Below are positions 10,604 through 20,723 of a DNA stretch of 64,000 nucleotides, in pieces. The stretch spans positions 35,960,599-36,024,598 of the forward strand of contig CM039516.1 in assembly GCA_022432975.1 (NCBI GenBank). The letters are read 5' to 3'. Positions within the stretch are counted from its first letter, which is position 1. Each line of letters begins with the position of its first letter. Both the position numbers and the translations under genes were made by a program. A model generated the notes under the pieces. It saw only the letters and a list, made by a program, of their open reading frames with translations, was not told the DNA's origin and ran no database searches. Origin of the DNA: Begonia masoniana (Eukaryota; Streptophyta; Magnoliopsida; Cucurbitales; Begoniaceae).

Positions 10604-11693
10604 AGATCATAATTGTACCTGTTATGACCGCATGCTGCACCACATCCTCATCTTCCATCAAAGCATAGACCCTAGGCACTACTCTTGCTCGGTTCGGGTC
10701 TGGCAGCATGGGGCAATCTCTGACTATGTGTCCAACCTTGTCACATCTATAACAACGGCCAGAATATAGCTTACATTCTCCATGGTGATTCTTCTGGCAG
10801 ATGGAACATAGGGGAGCTGGAGGTCACTTTCCTTTTCCTTGATCATCATTTAGATTGAAGGGTCTCTTCACACCTTTCTGCTGTTGCTGCGGTCCCCAAT
10901 TCGGTTGTGATTGCCAACCTCTCCCCTGGCGCGGTGGTGGCTGAGTATCCTTGATGAACTTCCTTGGTGGTTCACGTTGTCCTTGTACTGTTAACTCAAC
11001 TTCCTCCAATTCCAAAGTCTTAGCAGCCACTTCGGAATAAGGTATGTTATGGATTCCTGCAGTCTTTACTCCCTGGAAGAGGCTCGGCTTCATTCTATGG
11101 ACAAACTGGTGGATCTTATCTTCCTCATCATCCACCAAACGGGGTGCAAACCTGGACAATGCCTCAAACTTATAGATGTAGTCGGCCACAGAACCGGTTT
11201 GACGCAGCTGCATGAACTCCATCTTTTTGCTGGCCCGAACCGTTCGGCTAAAATACTTGTCATAGAAGGTCGTCTTGAACCACGCCCAAGTCATAGTTTC
11301 TGCATTTGTAGTGCTCTGAATTGAGTCCCACCAGTGCCTTGCACCCAATGCAAGAAGAAAAACAGCACAAGTGACCTTGTCCCTTTCATCGACCTTGGCA
11401 TACTTGAACATGTCCTCAATTGTCCGAATCTACTCCTCAGCATAAATAGGATCTGAAACTTGACCATTGAATACTGGAGGTCGAAGGCGGTGAAAACGCT
11501 CGCTTCTATTGTCGTGAGTCGTATTTGAGCTAGAATTCCCTTGCTCATCCCTTGCAGTCACCCACTGCTCAATTTGGCGGGACTGGCGAATAACCAAGTC
11601 GGTTAACAGAGCGATGGTGTTACTATCCTCATTGCTCTCCCTTTGTTGACCTCTTACCATTTTGAGATTCCTAAACAAATAATCATAAAACAC
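10604..11693 (-). pseudogene. gag: Element B Gag, broken
   Basis: The retrotransposon Gag capsid-type region spans 11693-10824 (FHRLRPPVFNG, then ARHWWDSI, FYDKYFSRTVR, MEFMQLRQTGSVADYIYKFEALSRFAP). One in-frame TAG follows DPIYAEE near 11431, where a tryptophan codon is expected. A TGA near 10822 precedes the zinc knuckle CYRCDKVGHIVRDC and the upstream CSICQKNHHGEC. Gag forms the cytoplasmic particle and the knuckles bind RNA. Confidence 0.85.
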
Positions 11694-11807
11694 ATCTTAA
11701 CGTAATGACATTACTAAAATCGTAAATGCTTACAGTTGCTGGAGTGTACTCAGGTGGCAGTCAGTGCTGGAAGGCAGTCTAAAGAATCGATTTTAGAACC
11801 CAATTTC

Positions 11808-11819
11808 GCTCTGATACCA
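11808..11819 (-). other. Element B primer-binding site
   Basis: Sense TGGTATCAGAGC, complementary to the 3' end of initiator tRNA-Met, four bases inside the 5' LTR. Confidence 0.88.
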
Positions 11820-12463
11820 TAATTGTAATGCCCCGAGTCTTCCAGACCCGGTTTCACTACCCAAAACATTGAACTGAACTAAGAGAAATTACGGAAAATT
11901 TTAAATTTTCTCTGAGTGATGATAATTCTATCTTTAATCCTTGACTTTACAGCGAAAAACTCAATAAGTAGACAGTGTTTATAATTAGACAAAACGTTAA
12001 GACACTTGGCAGAAGGGAATTGGAAACTCAAGGACATCTACCGATCGTAACACGACAAGCATGGTGCACGCTTCTACCGATTGACACATGCATTCCACGT
12101 GATACATTAAACCTCATCCGATCACAAAACGACAAGACTTAATACATACTCCTGCCGATAATGGAAAAACCTACATCTACCGATTGACATATGCATCCCA
12201 CGTGATTCATTAATCTTCATCCGATCACAAAACGAAAAAACCTAATACATACTCCTGCCGATCATGGAAAAACCTACATCTACCGATTGATACATGCATC
12301 CCACGTGATTCATTAATCTTCATCCGATCACAAAACGACAAAACCTAATACATACTCCTGTCGATAATGGAAAAACCTACATCTACCGATTGACACATGC
12401 ACATCACGTGACTCATTAAACTTCATCTGATCACAAAACGACAAAAACTAATACATACTCCTT

Positions 12464-12605
12464 CCGATAGAAGACATCATCCGATAGAAGACATCATCCG
12501 ATGGAAGACATCATCCGATAGAAGACATCATCCGATGGAAGACATCATCTGATGGAAGACATCATCCGATGGAAGACATCATCCGATGGAAGACATCATC
12601 CGATA
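12464..12605 (-). repeat. 17-bp minisatellite in B 5' LTR
   Basis: About eight copies of GATAGAAGACATCATCC/GATGGAAGACATCATCC, against about five in the other LTR at 5499-5586, so copy number changed after insertion. Confidence 0.85.
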
Positions 12606-12963
12606 GACAGGAAACTTTCAGACTCTCGCAAACTTCAACATGACTGAATAAACGAACACACAGTTGGACCATAGTCTCATCTAGAATACGTGTAGCGAGA
12701 GACTCTAACAAAACAGATCATTCTATCATTTCACGATCATTCTCAAACTCAGAAGTTAGTCAGTTGGGTTCCAGTATTCATTGTTTTAAGAAAAAGCATC
12801 TTACATATAATTCAGTATTCGTAATCCTTACTAACATTATAGGAGTAGTAACCAGGGGTCCTATTCGCCTTTCCATCCACCAACCTGTCACCCTGAGCAC
12901 CTTCCAGCAACCAGCCTTAAACATCTTCATTAGACTTGAAATCCTCACCTAGTAGTTCTTCAC

Positions 12964-13522
12964 CTACATCATAAGGTTTAAACTATAAGCCTAATGTTTA
13001 GTAAGGAGTGCAATGCTAACATGTATTCATGAATGCATAAATTAAAGAAAACACATGTTCATGATCTTTTCGTGTTCTTGTTCTTGTTCATGTTCATCGT
13101 TTTCATCATATGGATTAAGGGAGGATTTGTGCCGAAAAGGGGGTTGACACTGAGAGTGTACATAGTCCCTTGCAGGTCGTATTCATGGTCCTTCTTTTGG
13201 ACAGTGACATACATCAAACCGCCCCCAACCCTCTCTTAATCCTTGTTGCATAAGTTTCATGTTCATATCTTGTTCATGGAAGAAATCATGCACTTAAAAC
13301 ATTTTCATATGCTTGAGAAATATTCATGATGCATGAGCATGAGTAATCTTAGTTCATCAGACTACTGAACAAGTCATTCATTCATCAAAGGATCATAACA
13401 TCAACTTGAGTACTGAAAACAACCAGACGTTAGCACAGGTACTTTTAACATCATAAACAACTTCTACTTAGTACCCTTGTGATGTAGAGCCCTAATGGCG
13501 GAAGTCTTACTCACTCACTTAC
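12964..13522 (-). promoter_or_regulatory. Predicted LTR leader intron with closing stem (B, 5' LTR)
   Basis: Same layout and same 559-nt length as in the 3' LTR: donor AACAAG|GTAAGTGAG at 13522, acceptor ATGATGTAG|GTGAAG at 12964. It lies downstream of the TATA box in the sense direction, so inside the expected transcript. Confidence 0.45.
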
Positions 13523-14043
13523 CTTGTTTTCTTAGCAACTTGAGCGCTTCTCTTCAAACTTCTTCACCTAGAAACATTTCACATTACAGTGTTAAATCAA
13601 AATCCTAACTAAAAGTCATCCTAGTATCTAACATAAATATTTCTAAATCTTCCTAATCGAGCGCCTAGTGTGTATAGATTAAACTTCCAGAACCTAAATA
13701 ACCGGATTACGTCTAACAACTAAACACGGTCTGTTATATTAGTGTCCAGAATTGAATCGGAAATGCCATTACTAAACACCAATCATGATTGTCACTACCA
13801 TTACTCTGTTAGTGAAGAATCCGAAACCTCAAGTTCTAGCTAAAGACAGAGCTCTAAGTAACTACCCAGTAACTACATTGTCTAAGTCTTACCTAGAGCG
13901 TTGATTCTCGAAGTGGAGGCTGAAGAACCGGTCGCCGGCGAAGGAATAGCTGGCAGAGAGGGAGCTCTGGAAGGAAGGGAATCACCGAGAGAGAAAATGT
14001 CGGCTACAGCGAGGTTTTAATGAGGTTTAAGAATTCTCATAAC

Positions 14044-14052
14044 CTATTTATA
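14044..14052 (-). promoter_or_regulatory. TATA box of element B 5' LTR
   Basis: Sense GGTATAAATAGG, about 165 bp into the 5' LTR and conserved at 7025-7033. Transcription would start some 30 bp downstream, near 14015. Confidence 0.6.
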
Positions 14053-14220
14053 CCAATTAAAATCCACCTTAATTACAAACTTGCCACCCAACCTAGTTTC
14101 ACTCAACTTGTAATAGATAAGTCTTGGCATTAAATTTAAAATCATAAAGGTCAATAAAAGGGTGACATTTAAAATGGTTAAGAAAATCACCTGGCCGAAA
14201 TTGTCGGGTGTTAGACAAGC

Positions 14221-15266
14221 TGTCTCCGGATTGTGCTTCCATTCCTTAGAGAATTTGTAAGCTTTCAGACTCTTTCCAGAATATGGCTGCTCTAAGATGT
14301 ATGGCAGGCTTGGTTGTCTCCCGTAAACTGCTTCAAACGGGCTCAATCCTATTGAAGAGTTCTTTCCAGAATATCACGAAGACTCGGCCAATTCTCCAAA
14401 TTCGCTAGTTCTGTCATAGCTGTTATATACGGGGCCTTTGCAGGAGGTTTAGATCTTTGACTCAGTTTAACCTGATGATTGATGTCTCTTCGTGGAGGTA
14501 ATGTCTTGGGTAAGCAACTAGGCATGGTACTCCTGAACTCTTTCAAGACTTTTGAAAGCTCGGGGCGTATTGTTTTCTCCTTTTTTCTTGTTTCCCATGG
14601 AGCAATCATATAGGTTAGATCATTGTGCTCCCGTCATTCTTTAAATTGCATTGCAGCAATCATCTTTATGTTGATAGCACTTGGTTGTTTAAGAATCGCA
14701 TGAACAACAGTTGGGTTGTTACTTGTGATTATTAAACATTTCGTGGAGGGTATTGGGATGGCTTTGTGTTCTATCAAGAACTCCATCCCCAAGATTGTAT
14801 CAAAGTCATCCATCTGTGCTACGACGAAGTCAATGAGTCCCGTCCATGAGCCCAGTTTCAACTGGGCTCTCCTTATAATCTCGAGTACTGGTATTGTTTT
14901 CGCATTTACTGTTTTCATCCTACCATCATTCTTTTCTAACTTCAAACCAAGACGGTGAGCTTCTTTCTCTGTAATGAAGTTGTGAGTAGCTCCCGAGTCT
15001 ATCATCGTACTTTTAGCAGATCTGTTGTTGATGAATGACTCCACATACATGAGACCTTTACTTGGGGTCTTCTTCAGTTCTTCCATCTGTTGTTGTATAG
15101 CTGACAAGAAAGTCATAGCCCCAACTTCAGCAAGCTCAGTTGATTCTTCTTCAACAATTTCCTTAGCTGAGTTGTCATCTCGAATCGAATCTTGTAAAGC
15201 AGTTAAGGCCGATCTATGCAGACACTCGGCTACTCGATGTGGTCCCTTGCACAGAAAACATGACAT
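14221..15266 (-). pseudogene. pol: Element A zinc knuckle, protease and start of RT fused to late integrase
   Basis: 15266-14634: CCHC knuckle (CFLCKGPHRVAEC) then protease (MIDSGATHNFI, TILGMEFL). 14609-14349 holds the approach to RT (LPPRRDINHQVKL...KAPY) and then the frame breaks. From 14346 the sequence is already the late integrase part SPFEAVYGRQPSLPY, running to the B insertion at 14220. All RT active-site, RNase H and integrase core motifs are missing, so a deletion of some 1.5-2 kb relative to an intact gypsy element is inferred. The product could not reverse transcribe or integrate on its own. Confidence 0.82.
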
Positions 15267-15338
15267 CGGCCTATTTGTTTGTCGTTGGTTGTTAGCATTT
15301 CTTAATGCCTCATAACCTTCTCTTTGGACAAACAGTTT

Positions 15339-16693
15339 TGTAACGACCCGAGGAGGACCGTCACGAAATTCTTGACCTTACTTAAACTTAAATTCATTTT
15401 TGTACTCTTTTTGAAAACGTAACTTTAATGAAGTGCATAGCATCTGCCGGCGAGCCATGCAAGCACTTCAGCCAATCGCTAAACGACAAGCTTAGAGTTC
15501 ACATCTTCCGGTGAGCATGAGCTTAACACGTGACCCATTAAAACTCGCTCGGTGGTGGACATCTACCGATGAACACGTGCAGCTCTCGTGTTCATTAAAA
15601 CCTCATCCGGTAGGTGAAGAAATATCAGGTGAGGAATTCAAAGTTGATGAAAATGTCTAAGCTAGGTTGCTGGAGGTGATCAGTGTGAAATCTGTGGCTG
15701 GATGGCAAATGAGTAACCCTGGTTAACGTTTTATGATTTAAGGATGTTTATAAGTTCTGAAGTTTAAGTAGTAATGTTTATGATTATGGAAGTCTAAGTA
15801 TGATGACTTTACTTTCGAATTATTGAGTTCTGAGTTTGTCTGGTATGAGTACTGAATCTGAGGATATTTATGAGGATATGAAATGAATTATTAAGTCTTT
15901 CGCTGTATGAGTTCTAGTAAGTTTATGGTTCATTCCGCTTGAGTCCTGGTTATTAAGATTGAGGCTATGAAGTTTATGTTATCTAAAATCTAAGTCTGAG
16001 AAAAGCCAGGATGTCTTCTGCCGAGGGACGCTGGAGGAAAAATTGTTGTCTTCCGGCTGACGTCATCGGCAGGAGAAGTGTGATAGAAGTTGTATGAGTT
16101 TGCCTTCCGGCTGACGTCATCGGAAGGGGAAAAATGGTTGTCTTCCGGCTGACTGTCATCGGAAGAGGAGAATTGTTGTCTTCCGGCTGACGTCATCGGC
16201 AGGAGAAATGTGATGGAAGTTGTATGGGTTTGCCTTCCGGCTGACGTCATCGGAAGAGGAAAATGGTTGTCTCCCGGCTGACGTCATCGGAAGAAGAAAA
16301 CGTTATTTTGTCGCCTAGTGACCGGTATAGGTAGTGTAATTCTCTACCGGAAGAAGTATATCACACGAGTAAATTTAATGAAGCACGAGAGAGTCACGTG
16401 TCCACCAGTAGATGTCCCCTACCGGATGAGGTTTTAATGAACACGAGAGCTGCACGTGTTCATCGGTAGATGTCCACCACCGAGCGAGTTTTAATGGGTC
16501 ACGTGTTAAGCTCATGCTCACCGGAAGATGTGAACTCTAAGCTTGTCGTTTAGCGATTGGCTGAAGTGCTTGCATGGCTCGCCGGCAGATGCTATGCACT
16601 TCATTAAAGTTACGTTTTCAAAAAGAGTACAAAAATGAATTTAAGTTTAAGTAAGGTCAAGAATTTCGTGACGGTCCTCCTCGGGTCGTTACA
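15339..16693. mobile_element. Element F: foldback element with 276-bp perfect inverted ends
   Basis: Starts TGTAACGACCCGAG and ends CTCGGGTCGTTACA, flanked by perfect 5-bp AGTTT duplications (15334-15338, 16694-16698). 15339-15614 and 16418-16693 are exact inverted copies as far as I can read. The spacer of about 800 bp has no gene; it holds a TGACGTCA-rich repeat block. The ends and the 5-bp duplication are those of an LTR-retrotransposon LTR (compare TGTAACGCCCCGAG of B and C), so it looks like a solo LTR whose 3' half was replaced by an inverted copy of its 5' half. A DNA transposon with long inverted ends is the alternative. It sits in A's gag. Confidence 0.8.
16012..16300. repeat. TGACGTCA-bearing repeat block in F
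   Basis: Five to six copies of CTTCCGGCTGACGTCATCGG at roughly 55-70 bp spacing, some in 110-120 bp higher-order pairs. TGACGTCA is the palindromic CRE/TGA-type bZIP site. The minus open frame here (15990-16250) is only the translated repeat. Confidence 0.8.
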
Positions 16694-16698
16694 AGTTT

Positions 16699-17790
16699 CT
16701 TTTCATCAGCTCCTGTGTTCAGTTTCTAAAACTTGTTGGTGTTTGAGTAACTGGGAGTGTCCTTCTCTGGCCCAAGGCTCTCGGTGTTATAATCAAACAA
16801 TCGCTCTGCCGCTGCAAGAGCACTTGAAAGATTTTGCACCCTTTGTTCGTATAATCTGGTTCTGGCCCACGGTTGAAGACCTTCGATGAAAGCGAAGATC
16901 TTGTCTTTTTCTGACATGTCTCTAATATTCAGCATCAGTCCCGAAAACTGCTTGACATATTCGCGAATGCTTGCAGTCTGCTTTAGTTCTCGAAGTAGTC
17001 TGCGGGCGTTGAACTCAACATTCTCTGGGAAGAACTGATCCTTCAGTTGCCTTTTTAGTTCTTCTCAAGTATCAATCACATTCACCAATACTGATACCAT
17101 GGTATTTTTATCTCCACCAAAGTTTTGCATCATCAGTAAGATGCATTGTGGCCAAGGTCACTTTCGATTCCTCATCTGTTTTGGTGGCCTTAAAATGTTG
17201 TTTCATGTCGAAGATGAAGTTTTCTCTTTCTTTTGCATCGCGGGCTCCCCCAAAGGATTTTGGCTATGGGATTTTCACCCGACCAAACTCAGCAGCAGCA
17301 GTAGTCTGAGTTTGACTCCCCTTGGCTCTCATAGTAAAGTTCAGTTTAACGTTGATCTCGGCAATCTCCGCCCTGAAAGAATCAAACATTGTTATGAAGT
17401 CCAAGGTTACTTGAGAAACTGTTTTGGACAATCGGGTATGAGCGAGCTCGATTTCATCGACGCGCTCCAGGACCCTGATTATTGCACTTGTGGAACTTTC
17501 TCCCGTGTCGACTCATTTTCCCTTTTCTTGTCGGGATTCGAGGGCCTCCACCCGATTCAGCAGCTCTGGAATCGGTATGGCATCTATTCTATTGTGAATA
17601 GCCGCTAACTCAGTAGGAAATTCAGACATTTCATGCATTCGTTCCTCTATGAATCGAATGTTATCCTGTACATCTTGCAGATACCGTACTTCTTCTTCCA
17701 ACTCGATGAGGCATTCGAGTTGATCCGATGGTGCACTCAGCCTTTCCATCGAACTTTTCTTCGGCATACTTTCTCACGATTTTGAGCCAA
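16699..17790 (-). pseudogene. gag: Element A Gag, broken
   Basis: 17767-17513 encodes the N-terminal part, MPKKSSMERL then a coiled-coil-like stretch (LEEEVRYLQDVQDNIRFIEERM). The capsid region continues in broken frames; 16935-16726 has MSEKDKIFAFIEGLQPWARTRLYEQ, typical of gypsy Gag. F is inserted downstream of this, before the zinc knuckle at 15266. Multiple frameshifts lie between 16936 and 17512. Confidence 0.7.
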
Positions 17791-17794
17791 CTCG

Positions 17795-17806
17795 GCTCTG
17801 ATACTA
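17795..17806 (-). other. Element A primer-binding site
   Basis: Sense TAGTATCAGAGC, two bases inside the 5' LTR; one mismatch to the tRNA-Met type TGGTATCAGAGC. Confidence 0.8.
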
Positions 17807-17808
17807 AC

Positions 17809-18266
17809 TGTCACGATCCTACTTTCAAGGGGCGTAAACGAGACCGTGCGGCACCCAATATCTCACTTGTACTGGGTCAGCAAACGAGCGTGCCAACGGC
17901 ACCGAGTGCCCACTTCGTTAGAGCTTTGTGTCTAACGAGTAAGCAACGAGCGAGTGAGATTAACCGAAAAGAGCATCATTGAGTATAAAGTATGCATAAA
18001 GAGTGTGTGTAAAAAGCCTTTTCATTGAATAGCAGCAAATTACAACGTTCGGTAGGGTGGTCTACGTGCAGTCATGCCTCTCCCCCTAAAGAGCAATCTG
18101 GACAATCTCCACTATAACAGGAGTAGACATGCTATAGTGGCGAGGAGTCACTCTTGAAATATAAAAGGAAAATAAATACAACTGAATGATTTAAAAAGGA
18201 AATAAACCTACCTAACAGCATGGGCGGCCATAGGCAACATGCCTTGGACAAGCCCGGACCTTGACA
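17809..18266 (-). repeat. Element A 5' LTR
   Basis: 458 bp, TGTCACGATCC...CCTTGACA, partner of 3742-4202. It contains a short hairpin GTTAGA...TCTAAC near 17918-17938. Confidence 0.9.
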
Positions 18267-18594
18267 CGACGCACGCGTCGCTCACCTGGGTGTCGCTCAC
18301 CCGGGTGTCGCGCACAAGCGGGGCACGCAAAAGGAGCCGATCAATTGGCGCTCCAACGGTCGATCGATCGATTGGGTTTGGCCGATCGATCCTGCACGTG
18401 CCCCAACCGATCGGCAAACCTTAGGCCGCACGCCATAAATCTAGCACCAGGCACCGATCGATCATGTCCAAAAGGCCGATCGATCAGCTGGGCACTGCAC
18501 GCTCAAGCAACGCGCGCCTGTGCCTTCTCTGCGCACGCCCAGCGCTTCTTCCCGCGCCTCTTTCCTTTCCTTTCACTTTTTCTTCATTTCTTTC
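18267..18594 (-). repeat. Solo LTR Z, segment 2 of 3 (GC- and CpG-rich)
   Basis: Continuation of 3353-3741 after A. It is unusually GC-rich for this window, with a short tandem GTGTCGCTCACCCGG and four CCGATCGATC-type words between 18339 and 18495, then a pyrimidine-rich run to the C insertion. Open frames here on both strands reflect GC content, not a gene. Confidence 0.6.
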
Positions 18595-19035
18595 TGTAAC
18601 GCCCCGAGTTTTCTGAACCCGGTTTGTTACTCATGAACCCGGATATTACTAAGAAACCTAGGATCGAAATTTAAAACTTTCTTCGGAATTCAAATTTTAA
18701 CTTTTGATAAAACATGAAGACTTGCAGCGGAAAAATCTTCGTGCAAAAAATAGAGTTGAGCAAAACTATGCAACAGTGTTTGAATGATTGAATAAAATAT
18801 TAAGAAAATAATTCAGCCGGAAGGGATAAAGGTTTAAGCGTAAATTACTTAAAATTTAAGAAAGTCAAACACATCATCCGAAAAATGAAGTCAACCGGAA
18901 GGAACTGGCTTAGAAAATAGAAAGCTTTTCCTAATAACAAAACGACAAAGTTTCGGTTACATCATCCGGTCACAAAACGACAAAGTTTTGGCTACATCAT
19001 CCGGTCACAAAACGACAAAATACATCCTTCATCTA

Positions 19036-19183
19036 CCGGTGACGTCTGCCGGATGATTTCCTCATCCGATCGACTTTACTCTACATCCACCGGTGACGTC
19101 AGCCGGATGATTTCCTCATCCGATCGATTTTACTCTACGTCCACCGATGACGTCAGCCGGATGATCTCCTCATCCGATCGACT
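19036..19183 (-). repeat. 54-bp repeat, about 3 units (C 3' LTR)
   Basis: Diverged units with CCGGTGACGTCAGCCGGATG and CCTCATCCGATCG. They are the progenitor form of the array at 25877-27933. Confidence 0.85.
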
Positions 19184-19668
19184 AAACGACAAGTTCCAAC
19201 CTATATCTTCCGATGGCTTCCACTGAAGACATCTTCCGATAGACAACAAAACAACAACTCAATCTCTGCCGGTAGACTTCATCTACCGATAGAGAACAGA
19301 ATCACATTTTAACCACTCCATGACTTACAATCACAACTCTAATCACAGAAAAGAGTTTACTCACTTCACTGAGACATTCAGAAATGATTCAAATCGTTGC
19401 ATATCTCAAATCCAGTAAAAATCCAGTATTAAAACTAACGGAATACTAACATCAGAAGGGTCTCAAAATATTTTTGAAAACATCCAAGCAACTTCTTTCA
19501 TTAGAAAGTTTAACATACTCAATTTGAAATCAATGTTCACTAAACCTTCACAATCACAGACACCAGTTAAACCGCCCCATCAGCTGCCAATCTGTTACAA
19601 GGATGCACTCCTCCAACTAGTCTAGTCCTCAGTAGACTCAGAAAGCACACCTGCTATCACTTCTTCAC

Positions 19669-20180
19669 CTACATCACAAAACTCATCTATTAGCCTAATG
19701 CTAAGCAAGTAAAGCAATGATGAAATGGAAATGCTGAAACATAAAACTTCCTAAACATGCAGTTTCTACTTTCTCATCTCAGTTGCATATTCATCGTTCT
19801 GTTCAGATCCCCCTGTGAAGTTGGGAGTTGGATCAACTCTCCCAAAGTATAAATATCCACTGTCTCATTAAGGGTTGGATTAGCTCCCTTAACAGTAAGG
19901 CTAATTCACTGTTCAGATCCCCCTGTGAAATTGGGAGTTGGATCAACTCTCCCAAAGTATAAATATCCACTGTCTCATTAAGGGTTGGATTAGCTCCCTT
20001 AACAGTAAAACTGATTCACATAACTGTTTCAATATGTTCAATCCTTACCATGCCAACACGCATTCAAATTCATTTTCGTATACTTTTAAAACATGATGCA
20101 TAACACACAGACACGTCCCAGTAAACACAACCCTAACGTTTTGTGATGTAGGCCCGAAGGCACAAGCAAACTTTACTTAC
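19669..20180 (-). promoter_or_regulatory. Predicted LTR leader intron with closing stem (C, 3' LTR)
   Basis: Sense strand: donor ATCCAG|GTAAGTAAAG (intron base 1 at 20180), acceptor TTTTGTGATGTAG|GTGAAG (ends 19669) with GGCTAATAG branch-point-like sequence before it; 512 nt. CCTACATCACAAAAC (sense, + 20138-20152) and GTTTTGTGATGTAGG (sense, + 19668-19682) are perfect 15-bp complements. Confidence 0.5.
19801..20020 (-). repeat. 110-bp tandem duplication of hairpin units (C 3' LTR)
   Basis: Two copies, period 110 bp. Each holds GGGAGTTGGATCAACTCTCCC (stem-loop) and TTAAGGG...CCCTTAA (stem-loop). It lies inside the predicted intron. The 5' LTR copy is at about 28276-28500. Confidence 0.8.
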
Positions 20181-20723
20181 CTGGATTCCTGGTAGATACT
20201 CGGTTAGGAGTTGCTTCGGAAATGCTCACCTAGAACCATAAACAGAACATTAAGCCAATTTTTACTAATCCCCATTCTAAAGCATTCTGAAACTTAAGTG
20301 GACCGTTAGGAGTTCTATTCACTAAGCATTTTCCCAAATTTTCACCCCAACCCGAATCTACATTCATTCACAGCATACACGAAATCCCCACATTGCACTC
20401 CCTCAGCTATCTAACTGCTTAAACTTAAGAGAAATGAGGAAAGCTTACCTAAGTTGAAGGAGAATCGGGCGATGAAAATCGCCTAGAGAGCTCGGCTGCT
20501 TGAGCTGAAAACTCGAAGAGAAAATGGTATGAAATTGGTGGCGGCTACAGTGCATTAAACCTAACCCTCTTTCCTTAAATACGTTATCCACTTTTGAAAA
20601 TTGTAAATTTACTCTAGTGCCCTTGTCTAGTCTTTTAATAACCCTACTTGAATTATTGACTAATCATACCATTAATAATAAAAGAGCTGGTTCGATAGAA
20701 CCGGGTGCTACAATCTACCCTCC

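Larger units (their letters stand above)
4856..14215 (-). mobile_element. Element B: Ty3/gypsy (Tekay/Del-like) LTR retrotransposon inserted in A
   Basis: LTRs at 4856-7196 and 11824-14215 (2.34 and 2.39 kb), perfect 5-bp target duplication CAAGC (4851-4855, 14216-14220). PBS TGGTATCAGAGC (initiator tRNA-Met type) lies at 11808-11819; PPT-like AGGAGGGGTGGA adjoins the left LTR at 7197. The gene order Gag-PR-RT-RH-INT-chromodomain on the minus strand and the RT motifs fit Tekay/Del. Several in-frame stops and frameshifts make it non-coding. It lies in A's integrase, in the same direction as A. Confidence 0.92.
11824..14215 (-). repeat. Element B 5' LTR
   Basis: 2392 bp. The end is GTTAGA rather than GTTACA. 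It is longer than the 3' LTR mainly because the 17-bp minisatellite has more units. The hairpin GGATTAAGGGAGG/CTCTCTTAATCC is kept (about 13112 and 13229). Confidence 0.9.
3742..18266 (-). mobile_element. Element A: Ty3/gypsy chromovirus LTR retrotransposon, defective, split by B and F
   Basis: LTRs TGTCACG...CTTGACA lie at 3742-4202 and 17809-18266, flanked by CGGCG and CGACG (one mismatch). The sense direction is minus: PBS at 17795-17806, PPT-like AAATAGGGGAGAA next to the left LTR. Gag pieces, CCHC and protease, the first part of RT, then the integrase C-terminus with a doubled chromodomain are present. The core of RT, RNase H and integrase is deleted at a junction near 14347. B (4856-14215) and F (15339-16693) inserted later. 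The integrase C-terminal style is closest in my memory to the Galadriel clade, but this is not tested. Confidence 0.85.
18595..20712 (-). repeat. Element C 3' LTR
   Basis: 2118 bp, TGTAACGCCCCGAG...GGGTGCTACA. It contains three 54-bp units (19036-19183), a 110-bp duplicated hairpin unit (19801-20020), the predicted intron (19669-20180), and donor-like sites AG|GTAAGC (about 20450) and AG|GTGAGC (about 20230). A TATA-like TATTTAAGG is at 20573-20581. Confidence 0.92.

Noticed and set aside
16635..17608. Plus-strand open frames of 84 and 169 codons
   Set aside because: Antisense to A's Gag, partly overlapping F; no domain.
18208..18599. Open frames on both strands with arginine-rich products
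   Set aside because: Produced by GC-rich Z sequence without stops.
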